Assembly: GCF_006704125.1 (NCBI RefSeq)
Contig: NZ_VIGH01000006.1
Coordinates: forward strand, 124,001 to 188,000
Direction: 5' to 3'
From: Rhodococcus spelaei
Lineage (GTDB): Bacteria > Actinomycetota > Actinomycetes > Mycobacteriales > Mycobacteriaceae
Length of the DNA: 64,000 nucleotides
Of this stretch, positions 1 to 9,020 are shown piece by piece. Numbering within the stretch: the stretch's first letter is position 1; each line of letters begins with the position of its first letter. The position numbers and the translations under genes are program-made. Below the pieces are notes generated by a model. It ran no database searches. It saw only the letters and a list, made by a program, of their open reading frames with translations, and was not told the origin of the DNA.

Positions 1-267
1 GCCGTCCTCGGCGTGCACCCCGTCTACAGCCAGACCGCGTACCAGAACATGGTCACGCAGATCGAGTGGGGCTGGCTCCACGGAGGCCAGGTCAACGCGA
101 ACATCGGTGCCGGCATCGGTGCCGTCGTCGGCTGCGTGCTGTTCCTGTTCGTCGGGTGCATCCCCGGCGCGGCGATCGGCGCGACCATCGGCGCGGTCAC
201 CGGGGTCGTGAACGCGAATCCGGCCGCGCAGCCCGCGGTGTTCGACTTCCTGCGGACACTGCCCTGA
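1..267 (+). CDS. C-terminal part of a glycine-zipper membrane protein, 5' end outside window
   Basis: The frame is open from the first base and ends at a TGA, so the gene begins upstream of the window; an internal GTG at 13 is probably not the start. The visible 88 residues hold two glycine-rich hydrophobic stretches (IGAGIGAVVG and GAAIGATIGAVTG) of the GxxxG zipper kind that packs membrane helices, with two cysteines between them. Small exported or membrane proteins with such tails are common in mycolata, but I cannot name a family or function. It lies about 50 bp before an ABC exporter and may or may not share its transcript. Confidence 0.6.
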   Translation, partial: AVLGVHPVYSQTAYQNMVTQIEWGWLHGGQVNANIGAGIGAVVGCVLFLFVGCIPGAAIGATIGAVTGVVNANPAAQPAVFDFLRTLP

Positions 268-317
268 TCAGGCACCATGCCCGGTTCCCGGGCCCGCACT
301 GCTGGTAGGGAGACTGC

Positions 318-1280
318 ATGGCAGCAGCCGTCGAGGTCCACGACCTCGTACTGCACTACGGAAAGACGCTCGCGCTGGGCGGAACCAGTTTCGCGGTTCC
401 CGAGGGGACGGTCCTGGGCGTGCTCGGACCGAACGGCGCCGGCAAGACGACCGCGGTCCGCATCCTGGCGACGCTGCTCGTGGCGGACTCGGGTACGGCA
501 TCGGTCTTCGGCCTCGACGTGGTGACCCGGGCTGACGAGGTGCGCGCCACCATCGGCCTGACCGGGCAGTTCGCCGCGGTCGACGAGTATCTGACGGGGT
601 ACGAAAACCTGGAGATGGTGGGCCGGCTGTTCGGTGTCGGCAAGGCCGAGTCACGCAGGCGCGCCGACGAACTACTCGCCCGGTTCGATCTGCTCGACGC
701 CCGCGACCGTACCGTCCGGCAGTACTCGGGCGGCATGCGCCGACGACTCGACATCGGCGCCAGCCTCATCGGGCGGCCGCGGGTGCTGTTCCTGGACGAG
801 CCGACGACGGGTCTGGACCCGCGGAGCCGGATCGGGATGTGGGACTTCATCTCCGACCTCGTCCGCGACGGCACGACCATCCTCCTGACTACGCAGTACC
901 TCGAGGAGGCCGACCGGCTCGCCGACTCGATCATCGTGCTGGACAAGGGTTTCGTCATTGCCGAGGGCACGCCCGATCAGCTCAAGAGTCAGGTCGGCGG
1001 GGAACGCCTCGAGTTCGTGCTCGCGGACATGGGGCAGGCCGAACGCGCCAGTGCGCTGCTGGCCCCGCTGGGGCGCGAACCGCCGAGCACGGACACGCAG
1101 GTCCGCCGGGTGAGTATGCCGGTGGACGGCGGCGCCGACGACCTCGTGGAGGCGCTGGCGCGGCTGAAGTCGGCGGGCATCGGCGTCCTCGACGTCGGGT
1201 TGCGACGGCCGAACCTCGACGACGTGTTCCTCAGCCTCACCGGACATCTGGTGGACGAAGCGGACGGTGACCGGTCATGA
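318..1280 (+). CDS. DrrA-type ABC exporter ATP-binding protein
   Basis: This 320-residue protein is the ATPase of an ABC-2 (daunorubicin-resistance type) exporter. The Walker A motif GPNGAGKTT lies near residues 37-45, the signature YSGGMRRRLDIG near 136, and Walker B VLFLDEPTTGLDP near 156. The C-terminal 90 residues form the extra domain usual for DrrA-like proteins. The stop overlaps the start of the permease gene by four bases (ATGA), so the two are translationally coupled. Substrate cannot be read from the sequence; the family exports lipophilic drugs and lipids. Confidence 0.93.
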   Translation: MAAAVEVHDLVLHYGKTLALGGTSFAVPEGTVLGVLGPNGAGKTTAVRILATLLVADSGTASVFGLDVVTRADEVRATIGLTGQFAAVDEYLTGYENLEMVGRLFGVGKAESRRRADELLARFDLLDARDRTVRQYSGGMRRRLDIGASLIGRPRVLFLDEPTTGLDPRSRIGMWDFISDLVRDGTTILLTTQYLEEADRLADSIIVLDKGFVIAEGTPDQLKSQVGGERLEFVLADMGQAERASALLAPLGREPPSTDTQVRRVSMPVDGGADDLVEALARLKSAGIGVLDVGLRRPNLDDVFLSLTGHLVDEADGDRS

Positions 1281-2068
1281 GGATCCTGCACGACTCGGCG
1301 ATCGTCGCCAAACGCAACCTGATCAAGGTCAAGCGGGTGCCCGACCTGCTGGTGTTCTCGACACTCTCGCCGATCATGTTCGTGCTGCTCTTCGCGTACG
1401 TGTTCGGCAGCGCCATCGCGGTGCCCGGGGTCAGTTACAAGGAGTTCCTGATGGCCGGGATCTTCGTCCAGACGGTGATCTTCGGGGCGACCATCACCGG
1501 AACGAGCCTCGCCGAGGACCTGCAGAAGGGCGTGATGGATCGGTTCCGGTCACTGCCGATGGCCCGGTCGGCAGTCGTGGTCGGCCGCACCGCCGCCGAC
1601 GTGGGAACCAATGTCCTGACGGTGGTGATCATGTCGCTGACCGGGCTGATCGTCGGTTGGCGCATTCACTCGTCGGTGTTCGAGGCGGCCGCGGCCTACG
1701 CGCTGCTGCTGCTGTTCGCCTACGCGATGTCGTGGCTGATGGCAGTGGTCGGGTTGACCGTCAAGACTCCCGAGGTCGTCAACAACGCCTCGTTCATCGT
1801 CATCTTTCCGCTCACCTTCATCGCGAACACGTTCGTGCCGAGCGACAACTTTCCCACCGTCCTCCGCACGCTCGCCGAGTGGAATCCGGTCTCGGCGGTG
1901 ACGCAGGCCGCGCGCGAGTTGTTCGGGAACACCAGCCCGGTGGTGCCGGTCGCCGACGTGTGGCCGCTGCAGCATCCGGTGCTCTACACCCTGGTGTGGG
2001 TGGTCTTGCTGCTCGCCGTCTGTGTGCCGCTCGCGGTGCGTAAGTACGAGCGGACGCTGGTCGCCTGA
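1277..2068 (+). CDS. DrrB-type ABC-2 permease
   Basis: A 263-residue integral membrane protein with six hydrophobic segments and the short charged N-terminus typical of ABC2_membrane permeases. It overlaps the ATPase gene by four bases and must form the exporter with it. The segment EDLQKGVMDRFRSLPM near residues 85-100 matches the conserved cytoplasmic coupling loop of DrrB proteins. It converges on the patatin gene with only 23 bp between stops. Confidence 0.92.
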   Translation: MRILHDSAIVAKRNLIKVKRVPDLLVFSTLSPIMFVLLFAYVFGSAIAVPGVSYKEFLMAGIFVQTVIFGATITGTSLAEDLQKGVMDRFRSLPMARSAVVVGRTAADVGTNVLTVVIMSLTGLIVGWRIHSSVFEAAAAYALLLLFAYAMSWLMAVVGLTVKTPEVVNNASFIVIFPLTFIANTFVPSDNFPTVLRTLAEWNPVSAVTQAARELFGNTSPVVPVADVWPLQHPVLYTLVWVVLLLAVCVPLAVRKYERTLVA

Positions 2069-2091
2069 CCGGTGGCGACCCTCGCCGGGCC

Positions 2092-3240
2092 CTAGCCGGG
2101 CCGTGACCGCGCGTGTTCGAGTCCGAGCGCGGCGGCCGGCGCGGTGAATGCCGGGTCGAAGAACAGGTAGCTGAGCAGGTTCCCGTGGTCGTCGGGGTCA
2201 CCACCGATCAGCCGGTCGAGCACCCACAGTGACGGATTGCGTTTCGCGCCCAGCCCCGAGTACCGGGTGCGGAATGCCTCGTCCGCGAGCGCGGCGATGT
2301 CGCCGCGCCGTTCCGGCGGCGGGCCGGCGAACAGGACATCGACGCGGGGCCCCGGACGACCGGTCCGGTCGGCGAGCCTGTGGAGGTCCTCGATCATGCG
2401 GTCCGCCAGCAACACCCGCAGTGACAGGGCTGCCACCGCGTAGACGTCGGGTTGGCCGCGGTCGGCTGACGGTTCGCCTTCGGTCGGCTGGTGGTCGACC
2501 GGTGGTGGGGAGGTGGCGGAGGTCATCGGTTGCGTGGCGACAACGCCGAGGCGATCGCAGCCGAAGGCGATTGCCGGAGTCAGGGGGGTGTTCAGCCGCA
2601 GGCCGCCGTCGACATACCAACCCCGCCACCGCCGGGGCGTGTGCACCCGCACCGGCCGGAACAGCATGGGTACCGCGGCGGAGGCCATCACGTGCTCGAC
2701 GTCGAGACGGGTCTCCACGTAGGTGATGTTGCGCGCGACATCGTCCGGCGGCAGCGCCAGCGCGGGATTCTTCTCCACGAAGACGACGGTGCCGCCAGTT
2801 GCAACGGAGGTGGTCGCCACCGCGACCGCCTCGATCAGCCCGCTGTCCACGTTCGCGTGCAGCGTCTCCATCGGGAGCCAGCGCCTCAGCCTCGACCGGA
2901 GGCGTTCGGTGTCGAGCAGACTCGGCAACCGGATCGGCAGTCCGGTGAGCTGACCGACGTAGCGTAGTCCGGTCTCGATTCCACTGGTGATCCCGAAGAC
3001 GTCGGCCAAACCCACCGTGGCCCACCCGCCGACCAGTCGCGCGGTGGCCTCCTCGGGGGCGAGGTGTGCCAGTCCAGCGAGCGTGACGACGTTCAGCGCG
3101 CCGGCGCTGGTCCCGACCAGAATCGAAGGTGTCGACCCGGCGTCGACCATGCGGGGCAACAAGTCTGCGAGGGCTCCCGCTTCGTAGGAGCCACGAGCCC
3201 CCGCGCCGGCGACGACAAGTCCAGCGCGTGGTGTCAGCAC
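2092..3240 (-). CDS. Patatin-like phospholipase
   Basis: The 382-residue protein carries the full patatin signature: an oxyanion loop GAGARGSYEAG near residues 12-22, the nucleophile elbow GTSAG near 43-47, and the second catalytic residue in the DGG motif (YVDGG) near 210. Patatins are Ser-Asp dyad lipid acyl hydrolases. The C-terminal half has the extra helical region seen in actinobacterial members. No signal peptide is seen, so a cytoplasmic or membrane-associated location is likely. It stands alone, transcribed away from the MTA phosphorylase gene. Confidence 0.88.
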   Translation of the reverse strand: MLTPRAGLVVAGAGARGSYEAGALADLLPRMVDAGSTPSILVGTSAGALNVVTLAGLAHLAPEEATARLVGGWATVGLADVFGITSGIETGLRYVGQLTGLPIRLPSLLDTERLRSRLRRWLPMETLHANVDSGLIEAVAVATTSVATGGTVVFVEKNPALALPPDDVARNITYVETRLDVEHVMASAAVPMLFRPVRVHTPRRWRGWYVDGGLRLNTPLTPAIAFGCDRLGVVATQPMTSATSPPPVDHQPTEGEPSADRGQPDVYAVAALSLRVLLADRMIEDLHRLADRTGRPGPRVDVLFAGPPPERRGDIAALADEAFRTRYSGLGAKRNPSLWVLDRLIGGDPDDHGNLLSYLFFDPAFTAPAAALGLEHARSRPG

Positions 3241-3635
3241 GGCCGACCTTCGCCTCGCGGTCGAAACGCCTCGCCAACCCGCAGATCACACTGTCGGGGA
3301 GGGCTGGCCTCCAGCCGAATCAGGCCGCGGGCGCCGACGATCCTGAGGAAACCTGCGAAGCCCGCCGTTGACGCCGGGCGATTCGCAATCGAAGGCATCG
3401 GCTCCATGGTTGAACGCCCTTCCTGTGTTGACGGAGCGGTGTTTCAGCCACAAGGCGAGGGTACCCGGGCGTCCAGTCGCAAACCCAGGGTCACGGGAGG
3501 TCATCGCGGCGGCTCTCGTCCCTGTCCGGTGGCACCCACCACGGCTGCCCCGCCCGGGTCTCGGGTCAGTGGAGGACGAGCATCCCGAGATTCACCACGG
3601 CGAATCCGCAGTGCGGGTCATCGCACGGGAGAACA
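3241..3635. other. Gene-free divergent intergenic region
   Basis: This 395-bp stretch separates the patatin gene (minus) from the MTA phosphorylase gene (plus). It must hold the promoters of both. Open frames through it are out of register with any recognisable protein, and I see no strong promoter, riboswitch or terminator. Confidence 0.5.
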
Positions 3636-4457
3636 ATGTCGAACATGGCAACGGTGTCGGTACCGATGCGCGGGCCACGTCCGGACGTGGCGGTGATCGG
3701 GGGGAGCGGCTTCTACGCGTTCTTCGATGGCGGTACCGAGTCGGTGGACATCGCGACTCCGTACGGCGCGACCAGTGCGTCGATCGCCCTCGGCGAGGTC
3801 GGAGGACGCCGCACGGCGTTCCTGCCGCGGCACGGCGCCAACCACGAGCACGCGCCGCACACCGTGCCCTATCGCGCGAACATGTGGGCCCTGCGCAGCC
3901 TGGGCGTACGCCAGGTGCTGGCGCCGTGCGCGGCCGGAAGCCTCACCCCCGACCTCGCTCGCGGAACGGTCGTCGTTCCGGACCAGTTGGTGGACCGGAC
4001 GTCGGGCCGGACGCAGACGTACTTCGACGGCGGCGCGGTGCACGTGCAGTTCGCGGACCCGTACTGCCCGAGTCTGCGCGCGGCCGCGCTGCAACCGGGG
4101 ACGGTGGACGGAGGCGCGATGGTGGTGGTGGAGGGACCGCGGTTCTCCACGAGGGCGGAGAGTCGCTGGTTCGCCGCGCAGGGCTGGAGCCTGGTCAACA
4201 TGACCGGGCACCCCGAGGCCGTCCTGGCCAGGGAACTTGAAATGTGTTACGCGACAATGGCTCTGATTACCGACCTGGACGCCGGGGTCGCCGTCGGGGA
4301 GGGCGTGCGTGCGTCGGAAGTCTTCGCCGAGTTCGAGCGGAACATCGGCCCGTTCAAGGATCTCGTCCGCTCGTCGGTCGCGGCGGCACCGAAGGCCACG
4401 GAATGTGCGCATTGCCGTGTGCACGAGGGAGTGACTCTGCCGATCGAGTTGCCATGA
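3636..4457 (+). CDS. S-methyl-5'-thioadenosine phosphorylase family protein
   Basis: The 273-residue protein belongs to the PNP/MTAP family that cleaves purine nucleosides with phosphate. Seen motifs are the phosphate-loop GGSGFY near residue 21, the RHG phosphate site (LPRHGANHEHAPH), the substrate segment VVEGPRFSTRAE, and the base-binding TDLDAG, whose two aspartates favour adenine over hypoxanthine. It overlaps the next gene by ATGA and leads a run of sugar and transferase genes, an arrangement also known for the mycobacterial MTAP-galE3 neighbourhood. In this context it may recycle a nucleoside by-product of the pathway rather than only salvage MTA; that part is inference. Confidence 0.88.
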   Translation: MSNMATVSVPMRGPRPDVAVIGGSGFYAFFDGGTESVDIATPYGATSASIALGEVGGRRTAFLPRHGANHEHAPHTVPYRANMWALRSLGVRQVLAPCAAGSLTPDLARGTVVVPDQLVDRTSGRTQTYFDGGAVHVQFADPYCPSLRAAALQPGTVDGGAMVVVEGPRFSTRAESRWFAAQGWSLVNMTGHPEAVLARELEMCYATMALITDLDAGVAVGEGVRASEVFAEFERNIGPFKDLVRSSVAAAPKATECAHCRVHEGVTLPIELP

Positions 4458-5509
4458 GGGTGCTGCTGACCGGAGCGGCGGGATTCGTCGGCGGGCACGT
4501 GTGGCCCGCACTCCTCGAGCGTGGTCACGAGGTCGTGGCGATCGACGCGATCGTGGGGTCCGCTCACGGTGACGCCGCGACCCCCGACGGCGTCGTGCGC
4601 ACCGACGTCCGGGACGGCGACGGCCTCGAACACGCCCTGCGCGGTGTGGATGTCGTCTGTCATCAAGCGGCCCTGGTCGGTGCCGGCGTCGACATCGCGG
4701 ACGCGCCGGCGTACGCGAGCCACAACGACTTCGGTACCGCGGTTCTGCTCGCCGCGATGCACCGAAGCCGGTGCCGGCGCCTCGTGCTCGCCTCCTCGAT
4801 GGTGGTCTACGGGGACGGTCGCTACCGGTGCCCCACGCACGGCCCGGTGGAACCGGAGGAACGGGTGCCGAGCGATCTCGACGAGGGAGTCTTCGAGCAC
4901 CGGTGCCCGTTGGATGGTGAGACCCTGGCCTGGGAACTGGTGCAGGAGTCGGCGCCGCTGCATCCGCGGAGCCTGTACGCGGCGAGCAAACTCGCGCAGG
5001 AGAACTATGCGCTGGCCTGGTCGCTCGCGACCGGCGGTGCGGTGACGGCGTTGCGGTACCACAACGTGTACGGCGATCTCATGCCGCGCGACACCCCGTA
5101 CTCGGGTGTCGCGGCGATGTTCCGATCCTCGCTCGCCCGGGGGAAGCCACCGGCGGTGTTCGAGGACGGCAAGCAGGCGCGGGACTTCGTGCACGTGCGC
5201 GATGTCGCGCAGGCCAACGTCCTGGCGGTGGAGTCGGAGCTCGGAGGATTCGTCCCGCTGAACGTGTGCTCGGGCTGCCCCGTGACCATCGGCGACGTGG
5301 CGCTCGCGTTGACGCGCGCCGGCGGCGGACCGGTTCCGGTCGTGACCGGGCAGTATCGGTCCGGCGATGTGCGGCACATCGTGGCGGACCCGGGCAGGGC
5401 CACCGCACTGCTCGGCTTCCGGGCGGCGATCGCGCCCGGGCCGGGGCTGGCCGAGTTCGCCCGCTCGCCGCTGCGGGACACGGTTCCCCAGGGGGCGCCC
5501 CGTGTGTGA
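4454..5509 (+). CDS. NAD-dependent sugar epimerase/dehydratase
   Basis: An extended short-chain dehydrogenase of 351 residues. The Rossmann motif TGAAGFVGGHV starts at residue 6 and the catalytic YxxxK is seen as YAASK near residue 175. The start ATG at 4454 overlaps the stop of the phosphorylase gene and places the Rossmann motif at the very N-terminus as expected. It most resembles UDP-glucose 4-epimerase-like proteins, but the exact sugar nucleotide cannot be fixed. Its stop overlaps the start of the GT2 gene. Confidence 0.9.
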   Translation: MRVLLTGAAGFVGGHVWPALLERGHEVVAIDAIVGSAHGDAATPDGVVRTDVRDGDGLEHALRGVDVVCHQAALVGAGVDIADAPAYASHNDFGTAVLLAAMHRSRCRRLVLASSMVVYGDGRYRCPTHGPVEPEERVPSDLDEGVFEHRCPLDGETLAWELVQESAPLHPRSLYAASKLAQENYALAWSLATGGAVTALRYHNVYGDLMPRDTPYSGVAAMFRSSLARGKPPAVFEDGKQARDFVHVRDVAQANVLAVESELGGFVPLNVCSGCPVTIGDVALALTRAGGGPVPVVTGQYRSGDVRHIVADPGRATALLGFRAAIAPGPGLAEFARSPLRDTVPQGAPRV

Positions 5510-6185
5510 CTGGCGCGTCGACCCCGCGGCGGGAGAGAACCGCGTGACGGTGGTCATTCCGTGTCGCAACGAGTCGGGTTCCCTGCCCGGTGTCCTGGCG
5601 GCGATGCCCGACGGGTATCGCGCACTGGTGGTCGACAACGGCTCCGCCGACGGTACGGCCGACGTCGCGCGCGAGTGCGGCGCGGAGGTCGTCTACGAAC
5701 CCGAGCCCGGGTACGGCTCCGCCGTACACGCCGGAGTCCTGGCCGCCCGAACACCGATCGTGTGCGTGCTCGACGGCGACGGGTCGCTCGACCCCGGAGA
5801 GCTACCCGAACTCGTCCGGCTCGTCCGTGCGGGCGCCGACCTCGCGGTCGGCAGGCGCCGGCCGGCACCGCACGCCGGGTGGCCCGTGCACGCACGACTG
5901 GGCAACACGTTGATCGCCCGACGGCTGCGCAGGCGGTACGGACTGGACGTGCACGACATCGGCGCGGTTCGCGTCTGCCGACGCGAGCGCTTGCTGGCGC
6001 TGGGCGTCACCGACCGCCGGTCGGGGTACCCACTGGAGGTGCTCGTGCGCGCCGCGCAGGCGGGGCTGCGCGTCGAGGAACGCGATGTCACCTACCGCCC
6101 GCGGACAGCGGGGTCGTCCAAGGTGTCCGGATCGGTCGCGGGCAGTGTCCGGGCGGTGCGGGACTTCTGGAAGGTGTTGACATGA
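5502..6185 (+). CDS. GT2 family glycosyltransferase
   Basis: A GT-A fold transferase of 227 residues beginning with the typical VTVVIPCRNE strand. The nucleotide-sugar binding DxD is seen as LDGDGSLDP near residue 90. It looks like the dolichyl-phosphate-mannose synthase / polyprenyl-phosphate transferase group and lacks C-terminal membrane helices. A GTG start at 5502 overlaps the upstream stop; a second GTG at 5544 is possible and would begin directly at the conserved strand. Its stop overlaps the next start. Confidence 0.85.
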   Translation: MCDWRVDPAAGENRVTVVIPCRNESGSLPGVLAAMPDGYRALVVDNGSADGTADVARECGAEVVYEPEPGYGSAVHAGVLAARTPIVCVLDGDGSLDPGELPELVRLVRAGADLAVGRRRPAPHAGWPVHARLGNTLIARRLRRRYGLDVHDIGAVRVCRRERLLALGVTDRRSGYPLEVLVRAAQAGLRVEERDVTYRPRTAGSSKVSGSVAGSVRAVRDFWKVLT

Positions 6186-6895
6186 CGCGCAGCGCCGAAG
6201 ATCCGATGACCCGGTGCGCGCTCCTCGTCGTGTCCAAGGCGCCGGTGCCGGGTCAGGCGAAGACGAGACTTTCCCCCGCGCTCTCCCCGGGCGATGCGGC
6301 CGAGCTGGCCTCGGCGTCGCTCAGGGACACCCTCCAAGCGGTCAGGGCCGCCCCGGTCGCCACCCGGATCGTCGCGCTCACCGGCGACCTCGGCGCGGCC
6401 CGGCACGGCGCCGAGATCGCGGGTCTGTTGCACGACTTCGTCGTCATCCCGCAACGCGGGGCGGGCTTCGCGCGCCGGCTCGTCAACGCCCACGCCGATG
6501 CCTCCGCGATCGGTCGTTGCCCGGTGCTGCAGATCGGCATGGACACCCCGCAGGTGACGCCGGAGCTGCTGGGCGCCGCCGCCGCGACACTCGCGCGTAC
6601 CGAGGTCGACGCGGTGTTCGGTGCCGCGACTGACGGGGGTTGGTGGGCGCTGGGCGTCACGTCGCCGACCATGGCCGAGATACTCGCGGACATCGCGCCG
6701 TCGCGACGCGACACCGGCGCGTGCACGCTGCACGCGTTGCGGCAGTGCGGGTGTCGGGTAACCGAGCTCGCGGTCCTCTCCGACGTCGACACCCTCGACG
6801 ACGCGCGGAGGGTGTCGGGCGAGGTGGCCGAGGGCAGTTCCTTCCGCGCAGTCTTCCGCGCACTGTCGCGCTCCGGTCGCGATGACGTCGGCTGA
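6182..6895 (+). CDS. DUF2064 (TIGR04282-like) GT-A transferase
   Basis: The 237-residue protein starts with a nucleotidyl/glycosyl-transferase loop (SKAPVPGQAKTRLSP) and has the acidic metal site GMDTPQ and the TDGGWWALG segment that define DUF2064. Members often travel with a GT2 enzyme and, in other bacteria, with radical-SAM or arsenosugar pathways; no radical-SAM gene is visible here. It overlaps the GT2 gene by four bases and the next gene by 14 bases. Confidence 0.86.
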   Translation: MTRSAEDPMTRCALLVVSKAPVPGQAKTRLSPALSPGDAAELASASLRDTLQAVRAAPVATRIVALTGDLGAARHGAEIAGLLHDFVVIPQRGAGFARRLVNAHADASAIGRCPVLQIGMDTPQVTPELLGAAAATLARTEVDAVFGAATDGGWWALGVTSPTMAEILADIAPSRRDTGACTLHALRQCGCRVTELAVLSDVDTLDDARRVSGEVAEGSSFRAVFRALSRSGRDDVG

Positions 6896-8267
6896 TCAGC
6901 GCGAGGCCGGAGTCCGGCAGTCGCGGCGGTTCTCCCGCGCAGACCTGGCCGCGGCGGCGGTCGCGGTCGTCTTGGTCGCGGTCGCCTTCGTCGTGCCGCA
7001 TGTCGGGTTCACGACGGTGACACCCTTGATCCGGAGCAGTCCGCAGAAGATTCACGACTTCGCCCAGGCGGCGCCGATCTTCGGGTGGTGGGATCCGCAC
7101 GTCGGCTGGGGCACCCCCTGTGCCGTGCTCATCGGGGTCGCGACGGTGCTCTGGGGTCCGGGACTGGCCCAACGCGTGTCGTGGCGGTGGCTGCCGCTCG
7201 TCACCTGGGGTTCGGCGGTGGCGTGGGCGTTCTCACTGGCGATGGTCGACGGCTGGCAGCGCGGGTTCGCCGGCCGACTGGTGTCGCGGGACGAGTACCT
7301 CAGCGAGGTTCCGGGCGTCACCGACATCCCGGCCATGCTGCGGGGGTTCTCGGCGCGAATCCTGGACGGCCAGCCCGATTCCTGGCACACACACGTCTCC
7401 GGGCACCCGCCGGGCGCGCTACTCACTTTTGTCCTTCTCGACCGTGTCGGACTCGGCGGCGGCGCGTGGGCCGCGGCGGTGTGCGTGATCGTGGGGGCCT
7501 CCGGGGCGGCCGCGGTGGTGGTCACGATCCGGGCGCTCGGCGACGAGTTACGGGCCCGGATGGCGGCACCCTTCGTCGCGATCGCGCCGGCCGCGATCTG
7601 GATTGCCGTGTCCGCCGACGGCTTCTTCGCCGGCGTGACCGCATGGGGAATCGCTCTGCTCGCACTGGCGGTCACCGGCACGGCGCGGCGGACCGCGTTG
7701 GCGTCGGTCCTGGCAGGCGTGCTCCTGGGATTCGGGGTCTACCTGAGCTACGGGCTCGCACTGATGGCGCTACCAGCCGTGGCGGTTCTCGTCGTCGCAG
7801 GCCGCTACCGTCCGTTGGTGGGTGCGTTGGTCGGCGCGGCAGCCGTGGCGGCGATTTTCACCGCGGCCGGGTTCTGGTGGTTCGACGGCTACATGCTTGT
7901 GCAGGAGCGGTACTGGCAGGGCATCGCGACGGATCGCCCGTTCGCCTACTGGGGATGGGCGAACCTCGCCTCGCTGGTGTGCGCCACGGGAATCGCGGTT
8001 GTCCCCGGGCTGGTTCGAGCACTGTGCTGGCCGGACCTGCGTGCCAGACAACCGGTGAACCTCCTCGTCGTCGCCGCGTTGCTCGCCGTGCTGTGCGCCG
8101 ACCTCTCCGCCCTGAGCAAGGCCGAGACCGAACGGATCTGGTTGCCGTTCGCGCTGTGGTTGCTCGCCGCGCCCGCTCTGCTGCCACCGCCGAGTCATCG
8201 GTACTGGCTCGCCGCCCAGGTGGCGGGCGCGCTGGCTCTCAACCATCTCCTGTTCACCAACTGGTGA
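6882..8267 (+). CDS. Polytopic membrane protein, GT-C-like
   Basis: A 461-residue protein with about ten to eleven hydrophobic helices. After the second helix comes a long hydrophilic loop with acidic and HxxGHPPG-type residues (HTHVSGHPPG), the position in which GT-C glycosyltransferases place their active-site loop. The start overlaps the DUF2064 gene. Given the GT2 neighbour, transfer of a sugar from a lipid carrier at the membrane is a reasonable guess, but no family was recognised with certainty. Confidence 0.75.
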   Translation: MTSADQREAGVRQSRRFSRADLAAAAVAVVLVAVAFVVPHVGFTTVTPLIRSSPQKIHDFAQAAPIFGWWDPHVGWGTPCAVLIGVATVLWGPGLAQRVSWRWLPLVTWGSAVAWAFSLAMVDGWQRGFAGRLVSRDEYLSEVPGVTDIPAMLRGFSARILDGQPDSWHTHVSGHPPGALLTFVLLDRVGLGGGAWAAAVCVIVGASGAAAVVVTIRALGDELRARMAAPFVAIAPAAIWIAVSADGFFAGVTAWGIALLALAVTGTARRTALASVLAGVLLGFGVYLSYGLALMALPAVAVLVVAGRYRPLVGALVGAAAVAAIFTAAGFWWFDGYMLVQERYWQGIATDRPFAYWGWANLASLVCATGIAVVPGLVRALCWPDLRARQPVNLLVVAALLAVLCADLSALSKAETERIWLPFALWLLAAPALLPPPSHRYWLAAQVAGALALNHLLFTNW

Positions 8268-8270
8268 GTG

Positions 8271-8287
8271 CCGGGGTGACGCCCCGG
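8271..8287. terminator. Short GC hairpin between convergent genes
   Basis: CCGGGG and CCCCGG form a 6-bp stem over a 5-nt loop in the 25 bp between the membrane-protein stop and the methyltransferase stop. There is no T-run, so its role as a two-way terminator is tentative. Confidence 0.4.
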
Positions 8288-8292
8288 GAGCG

Positions 8293-8973
8293 TCAGTCCG
8301 CCAGCATCGCAACGATGAATCGTCCACAGGCCTCGATCGATTCCACGACCCGAAGGCCCGCGGCTTCGGCGAGCATGCCGACCGAGGCGGCACCCACCCG
8401 GGCCCACGGATACCAGGTGCCGATGCTGTGGTCGGTCTCCCAGCGCACGCGTTCGCGGCGGATCCCGACCTGAGGAGAATCGATCTCGGCGATGACGAGA
8501 CCGCGGGGAGCCAGGAGTTGGTGAGCCCGCCGCAGGACGCGGACGGGATCACCGGCGATCCCGATGTTGCCGTCCGCGAGCAGCACTCGGTTCCATCCGC
8601 CGCATCCCGGTAACGGCGCGAACAGGTCTCGGTGCAGGGCGATCCCACCGCGGCGCACCGTCATGTCGACCGCGGCGGCCGAGTTGTCGACACCGAGGGC
8701 GGCGATGCCGCGCGCAGACAGCGACGCGGTGAAGCGACCGGGCCCGCAGCCGAGATCGATGGTCGGGCCGGTGCAGGCCCGGACCAGCAGTTCGTCGACG
8801 AACCGGTCTGCGGTGGTCGAGGCGTCGCCTCCGAGCCACCGGCCGGTCGGGAGCGAACGGCGTGGGCCCCCCGCAGTGGCGACCCAGTACGGTCTGCCGG
8901 ATGGCATCTGCGCGTACAGCATGTCGACGGACACCGTGCGTCTGACGTGGGGCACTGTGCGCGACATGAGCAT
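8293..8973 (-). CDS. Class I SAM-dependent methyltransferase
   Basis: The SAM-binding motif I is clear as DLGCGPGRF near residue 73, followed by the acidic motif II end (GVDNS) near 96 and a post-motif IDSPQ. At 226 residues it is a normal small class I enzyme. I chose ATG 8973, which leaves 47 bp after the upstream gene; a longer reading exists but runs into that gene. It faces the sugar-transferase operon but lies downstream of the membrane protein and molybdoenzyme on the same strand, so it probably belongs to the same pathway. Confidence 0.8.
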   Translation of the reverse strand: MLMSRTVPHVRRTVSVDMLYAQMPSGRPYWVATAGGPRRSLPTGRWLGGDASTTADRFVDELLVRACTGPTIDLGCGPGRFTASLSARGIAALGVDNSAAAVDMTVRRGGIALHRDLFAPLPGCGGWNRVLLADGNIGIAGDPVRVLRRAHQLLAPRGLVIAEIDSPQVGIRRERVRWETDHSIGTWYPWARVGAASVGMLAEAAGLRVVESIEACGRFIVAMLAD

Positions 8974-9020
8974 TCGGCCTTCTTCGGTGTGGGCGATGTG
9001 GACGGCATCCGCCGGTGAAC